A stretch of 64,000 nt of DNA, from the NCBI GenBank assembly GCA_964036155.1, contig OZ038423.1:41245249-41309248 (forward strand), read 5' to 3'. The notes beneath the pieces are model-generated. The model was not told where the DNA came from, ran no database searches, and saw nothing but the letters and a program-made list of their open reading frames with translations. The stretch is from Diploscapter coronatus (Eukaryota; Nematoda; Chromadorea; Rhabditida; Rhabditidae). Below, one piece after another: positions 59,901 through 64,000 of the stretch (positions are counted from its first letter, which is position 1; every line of letters starts with the position of its first letter). The position numbers were made by a program, and so were the translations under genes.

Positions 59901-61703
59901 ACAAGACTTCGTAATAGGGATCTTGATCAAGGGATGAGCGAAAGTTTTAGAAAGTTTGATCTTCAGAAAATCGCAGAACTGTAGGATGCGCCAAAAGTCA
60001 GGGCCGCTTTTACATCTTAATTCTAGACTCTAGAAATTGCCATAACCGTGACTAAATGAAACGAAACTGATGTTTAACAGTATCAATTCTGTGAATAGTA
60101 AAATGAACGTTTTTAGAAAAGTGTTGTTGCTGTTAGTTGCGTTCGAAATTTTCTAAAATATTTTTTATCGTTCCAGATCTTTGGCGCACCCTCTATGCAT
60201 AGAACCTTTCCGCTTCGATGATCATGATTTCGTATCAAGAAGTCTTTCACTGCACTCATGCCAAAAATTCAACGAACCATTCTCATCACAAGGCGGATGG
60301 AAACAGGGCATGTGCGAGAGAGGCTTCCTTGCCCTCTTGATGATCCTTCTGGCAAATCGCTTGCAATTGTCGATTGTGGCTATCGAATAGTCCAGATCCT
60401 TCCTCTTTGGCTCGTTCGTGTAGTGCCACAGACAGACACATTCCATCGGGATAGTGTTCGGATGGAAGTTCGGGAAAAGGTAATAATCGCAGAAGTCTGC
60501 AAAATCGCCCAAAATCAAACCAAAAAGATACTTCCTGGCTCGTATCAACGAATGAGTCATAAAATGATCCCAAAAGGTCAAAAATAAAATGAAAATCTCA
60601 TGCCTCCAAAAGGACCAAAATTTGCAAAAAAAAAATAATTTCTCACTGCAACTTCAAGCAAATTCAAATGCTCCGAAGACTAACCTATGATTTCGACTGT
60701 AAAATTTCGAGAGATATGTCCCACGGAATTCCAGACTTTGCATGTCCATAGGCCCTGAAATATTAACGATCGACTTTTACTATTTGCCTTCAAGCAGTGA
60801 ACCAATTTAATAAAATCGGTTAATCGATTTGCATGATTGTAATATTTATCAACAAGTATCAAATGATGAACTTTGACATATTGATTCACTACTGATAGTT
60901 TTTTTGTCAAAACTCAGGTAAGTCGTTTAGAAATACACATTTCGTTGATCTATTTACCTGATGCGACACATCGACATCCCTGATATCCAAAGTCTGATGA
61001 TTTTTGTTCTCCCTGAATTTTGGATTGTGGACCATTTGCTGTGCAGCGAGAGCCTCTCCGTTGTGCATCCAGAGCACTTGCAGGGGAGTTCGCGAGATCG
61101 CGTTGCATGGAAGTCGCACCTAGAAATTACACAATTCACAATTAGATCATTACAATCGAAATTCGAACTTTCGCAGATTAGATTTCAGCCATGTCTTCGC
61201 GAAAGCCTTTTGTATAGTCCATTTCACACTTCGCTATACAGATAAGAAGGAAAAGGCATGGAGTTTAGTAAAGATCTATTTTGTATCTTCTAACTAGCTA
61301 ACAAAAACGAATGTCAAAATCTTGGTCTATTTTTGCATCTAAATTTTTCATAAAAAATAATGTATTTGGAAAGAAAAATTGAATTTTCATAGAAACTCTT
61401 CTTCAAGAATAAGCAGTATTGCTTTGGTTAAAAATAAAAGTGTTTTACCATACTAAATTAACCACTCTTTTGGCATATAGCTAAAAATTGTATCGAGGGA
61501 ATTGATAGAACTTACATGATCGTTCAAATAGACTTCGTGGACTTCTTTCTCATGATTCTTAAATCGAGGTACGCCTTCTATAAAATAAATCTAAATTAAA
61601 AAATCGATAAATAAGTGCTCTTACCTCTGTAGTAATAAGGAGAATCAGCAGCTAGAGAAGTCCGAATAAAAATCCAACAAATCACAAATGATGATAATTG
61701 CAT
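53972..61703 (-). CDS. FGFR: FGF-receptor tyrosine kinase (EGL-15-like)
   Basis: Thirty exons give about 1325 aa, phase-consistent throughout. Extracellular exons: 61703-61625 (signal peptide), 61577-61516, 61119-60958 and 60754-60685 (Ig1, C..W..C), 60496-60278 (Cys-rich), 59869-59630 (Ser/Thr mucin-like), 59600-59403 (helical), 59319-59227 (acid box [11 protein letters not shown]), 59019-58913, 58871-58725 and 58679-58575 (Ig2), 58527-58366 and 57884-57777 (Ig3), 57729-57636. TM: 57414-57203 (about 617-638). Kinase: 57156-57035, 56992-56890 (GEGAFGEV), 56847-56660 (VAVKK, K768), 56613-56499, 56126-56029, 55982-55884 (HRDLAARN 894-901, DFG 914-916, YY 926-927), 55836-55753 (KWMALEAL), 55711-55607, 55560-55407. 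Tail: 55365-55225, 55181-54995, 54619-54461, 54408-54279 (YMNV, a GRB2-type SH2 site), 54240-54034, 53999-53972. All catalytic residues are present, so it should be an active receptor at the plasma membrane. The kinase insert and tail are long. The Ig1-Ig2 linker is unusually large. Confidence 0.93.
54740..54938. mobile_element. Hairpin MITE in an FGFR intron
   Basis: The left GTAAACGACGCAATGACGGA and the right, on the other strand, GTAAATGGCGTAATGCGAAA pair imperfectly. Inner blocks ACGAAACGCTTTTTAGCATT / ACGAAGCGCTTTTTAGTATT pair almost perfectly, so the element folds on itself. There is no ORF. It lies in the intron between 54619 and 54995. Confidence 0.75.
56160..56488. mobile_element. 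Tc1-like MITE in the kinase-domain intron
   Basis: One end reads AGTAGCGGTCAAAGACATGG, the other, on the minus strand, AGTGGTGGTCAAACGTATGG; both continue with CAACACGATTTTTGG / CAAACATGATTTTTGG and a TTCAT block. The ends match the family at 17391 and 51895. The right end lies only 10 nt from the exon that encodes the kinase insert. Confidence 0.75.
58182..58287 (+). repeat. Dispersed 105-bp repeat, copy A
   Basis: Best-preserved copy, antisense to FGFR inside the 481-nt intron between 57884 and 58366. The plus-strand frame reads GFEGYF, then [13 protein letters not shown]. Compared with copy B, the codons for NAFLQ differ at several silent positions. Confidence 0.85.
59227..60496 (-). other. 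Block of four phase 1-1 cassette exons in FGFR
   Basis: The Cys-rich (60496-60278, 219 nt), mucin-like (59869-59630, 240 nt), helical (59600-59403, 198 nt) and acid-box (59319-59227, 93 nt) exons all begin and end in phase 1 and are multiples of three. Any of them can be skipped without shifting the frame. EGL-15 of C. elegans is known to use alternative exons 5A and 5B in the same Ig1-Ig2 region, so alternative splicing is likely here but unproven. Confidence 0.7.
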
Positions 61704-64000
61704 TATTCTATCAGCTTTTCATCTCGGAATAAATTATTAGCGGCAAAATAGATGAATAGGAAATAATCTGGTAGTTAATGAAGACCTAAAATTACGAACG
61801 AAATGCGGCATTGCATAAATTCAACGAAAGAAAACTATTTTGAGAGAAAAAACAAATTGAAGGCGACTGATTTAGAAGTGAATTTCAGGCGAATTCTATA
61901 ATCGCGTGAAATGAATAAGTCTATTTCTCGCTTGTTTGAATCTTCATTTCTCATTAGAAGCTGTCATCAATTTGTGACGTTTGTAAGCATAGATTGTATT
62001 GAAATGATTGCAAGAAGACGCGACTTGGAGGAATCAATTTCAATTTCACAAAAATCAAAATGTCAAAGGAAATGAATCATTCGCCACATGCTTTTCACAG
62101 ATATCGATCACAAGTTTTTTTCATTATTTTTCCAGAAATGAATGGAAACAATTTCATGTCCAAAAATAATTTCTATTTTTGAGCCTAAAGAAAAACTCTA
62201 CAGTGCAACGCAATAAAAACGAATGCCGCGAAGGCAATGGAAGTAGCGGTGAAAAATGTTTATTTCCGAGGGTGATTAATTTTCCTACGAATGTGAAAAT
62301 CAAGGAGGAAAGTCGTGGCCCACAGCATGTTAGCACCTAACTCTGACAGAAAAAAGCTGTAGGAAGATTCGAAGGAAATCACGCCTGAAGCTGCGCGTGC
62401 GAACAGACCTAATTCCCCGGACTCTTCTCCTAAAAAGTTACCATCCAAAGAAAAGTAAGGAATTCGGTGAAATTCTTGTCTCATCCAATTATCGACATAA
62501 TTAATCGATAATTATGGGAAGAATGAGAAAAGGCACGGCTGATTAGAGAAGAGAATGCACCGTACGGAAAGGGAGAGGAAATGAGAAGGAAACAGGTCGA
62601 AGTGAAGAGAGAATGGAAGAGAAGGGAGTGATAGTCTAGATGAAGATGGAGAATGTGGAGACAGGACGACAGAAGACAAGACGATGAGAAATGGGCTACT
62701 CCTCCCTTCCTCCCTGTCATTTCTTCAATTCTTTATCACATCATTTCTCATCTCTATCACTCACTTTTCACCTCTTCATTTCTCTATTACCACCCCACTT
62801 TGAACCGTTTCGTCCCTTCCGACGGCATTGATGATGATGATGCGCGGCGGAAGAGCTATTTTCGCTTATTTCATCAAATTTATTCTAGTCCTTCATTGCA
62901 GCTTGGAAAAACCATATTACATTTAGATCATAATTCTAAAGAATTCTCATCATGTGGTACTTGAACCTGACTTTCACATGAAACTGATCTTATCTACATC
63001 TTCTTCGAGTTCCCCAAATAGAAATCGATCATAAAAGTAGAACCTCCTACGTTTTCCTTGGACTCTTTTTCTACCAATAATTTTCCCGAAAATGTTCAGT
63101 AGCCGATCTCCAAATTTCTAGAAACCACCACATCAGTTCAGTGGAAACGACCTTCAAGTACCATTAACAGAAAGGACGATTTTCGGGGGAAGAGGACGAG
63201 GATTTCCAATCACTCATCGAGAGAAGTTGCGTGATAAATCAAATGAAATCTGCGCAACAATTAATTTTCAAATAATCATCCGAGAATCAGTTCTGGTTGC
63301 GATTTTGTAAAATCATACGATCATCATAATTTCAAAATGTCTGAAAGTGGTCATTTTTTAAGAAATATAAATGGGTGCAATGAACATTACTCAAACTAAA
63401 TGATGTCGCTTATTCACGAAAACTGACAATCAGAAATAGATCGGAATAGAGATTTTGTAGTCAGAATTAGAATTCTGATCAATTCTTGTTAGCTCTTATG
63501 ACATGTTAGTTGTATGAATAGTTTCTTCAGCAAATGAGCCGATACCCAGTTTAACCTATCAAGTGGCAGACTCGGTACCAGCTAAAATTGGTCACTTACA
63601 AAGGACGTGCCTTACGATTTTCTCGAATAGAAACGGTAAATAAGGAAATGACGAAGAAAAAATCTCATCAAATTATCATAATTATGATGGGAAAACGGAA
63701 ATCAGGTTTATCGAGAGATGATGAAGATTAGATTGTGATATTTCGCCTGACTGAACACTTTTAGAGTAAGAAGTTATCGAAAAGGTGATAAGAATAGATA
63801 TGCGATATGATATTCCCATCGATAGAATAGATAGAGAATGATAAAGACTGAACTGAAAGAGTGAATCAACTGGGAATGGGGATGAGGGAGAAGAATACAA
63901 CGACAACCTGCAAACTGCCTAACTGCTCGAAATTAGATAGGCCCAAAGCAAAGCTCGAGTTTCTTGGCCGAGAAAAAGTTAAAACGAAAAATCGAGGCAA
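61704..64000. other. Region upstream of FGFR, no gene seen
   Basis: AT-rich, with a purine/pyrimidine-asymmetric tract at about 62.5-62.8 kb (GA-rich then CT-rich on the plus strand) and a short GATGATGATGATG run near 62.83 kb. Open frames here are compositional. It probably includes the FGFR promoter, but no specific element was identified. Confidence 0.5.

Noticed and set aside
60258..60587. Plus-strand ORF of 109 aa
   Set aside because: Antisense to the Cys-rich FGFR exon, which joins its neighbours with correct phase.
62481..62964. ORFs on both strands of 79 and 103 aa
   Set aside because: Purine/pyrimidine-asymmetric tract with no splice context or domain.
1..64000. CRISPR arrays, bacterial operons, rRNA, tRNA and spliced-leader RNA genes
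   Set aside because: None seen by eye; tRNAs in AT-rich DNA are easy to miss, so tRNAscan-SE and Infernal would be decisive. The intron structure makes a prokaryotic origin untenable.

Overview
This window looks like the nuclear genome of a small animal, most likely a nematode. It is AT-rich and its genes are broken into many short exons (often 60-200 bp). Most introns are only about 41-50 nt and end in T-rich 3' splice sites such as TTTTCAG. Several start codons sit 0-15 nt after a splice-acceptor-like sequence, as expected where a spliced leader is added in trans. No spliced-leader RNA gene was seen, so other short-intron animals are not excluded. Exons were chained by hand with splice phase checked at every junction. 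Each CDS entry gives the whole span from start to stop codon, introns included, with the exons listed in the evidence.

Layout: (1) 1-12.5 kb is almost gene-free, with one single-exon ORF at 9.37 kb. (2) 12.56-15.61 kb, minus: an unrecognised 513-aa Gln/Glu-rich protein. (3) 16.85-20.09 kb, plus: a five-TM metallophosphoesterase like TMPPE. (4) 20.76-25.37 kb, plus: the SGSM3 orthologue (TBC-SH3-RUN). (5) 25.55-26.65 kb, minus: a secreted CAP/SCP protein. (6) 27.42-30.47 kb, minus: a WD40 protein like WDR61/Ski8 with a long acidic tail. (7) 31.38-34.80 kb, minus: an I-BAR plus SH3 protein of the IRSp53/MIM group. (8) 34.8-42.0 kb: no gene seen. (9) 42.03-45.84 kb, plus: MOCS1, carrying both the MoaA and MoaC parts. 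(10) 46.98-48.19 kb, plus: a phospholipid scramblase. (11) 48.69-50.14 kb, minus: a cation diffusion facilitator with a manganese-type signature. (12) 51.54-53.21 kb, plus: an M20 metallopeptidase. (13) 53.97-61.70 kb, minus: a 30-exon FGF-receptor tyrosine kinase. (14) 61.7-64 kb: upstream region with no gene seen.

The genes are housekeeping, trafficking and signalling genes and do not form one pathway. The most interesting points are: MOCS1, where closely spaced 3' splice sites would choose between a MOCS1A protein ending in Gly-Gly and a read-through MOCS1A-B fusion; the FGF receptor, with four consecutive phase 1-1 cassette exons between its first and second Ig domains; a dispersed repeat of about 105 bp that preserves a reading frame; a crop of short inverted-repeat elements, many inside introns; and four GC-AG introns. 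No CRISPR array, virus, toxin system or bacterial-type operon was seen.
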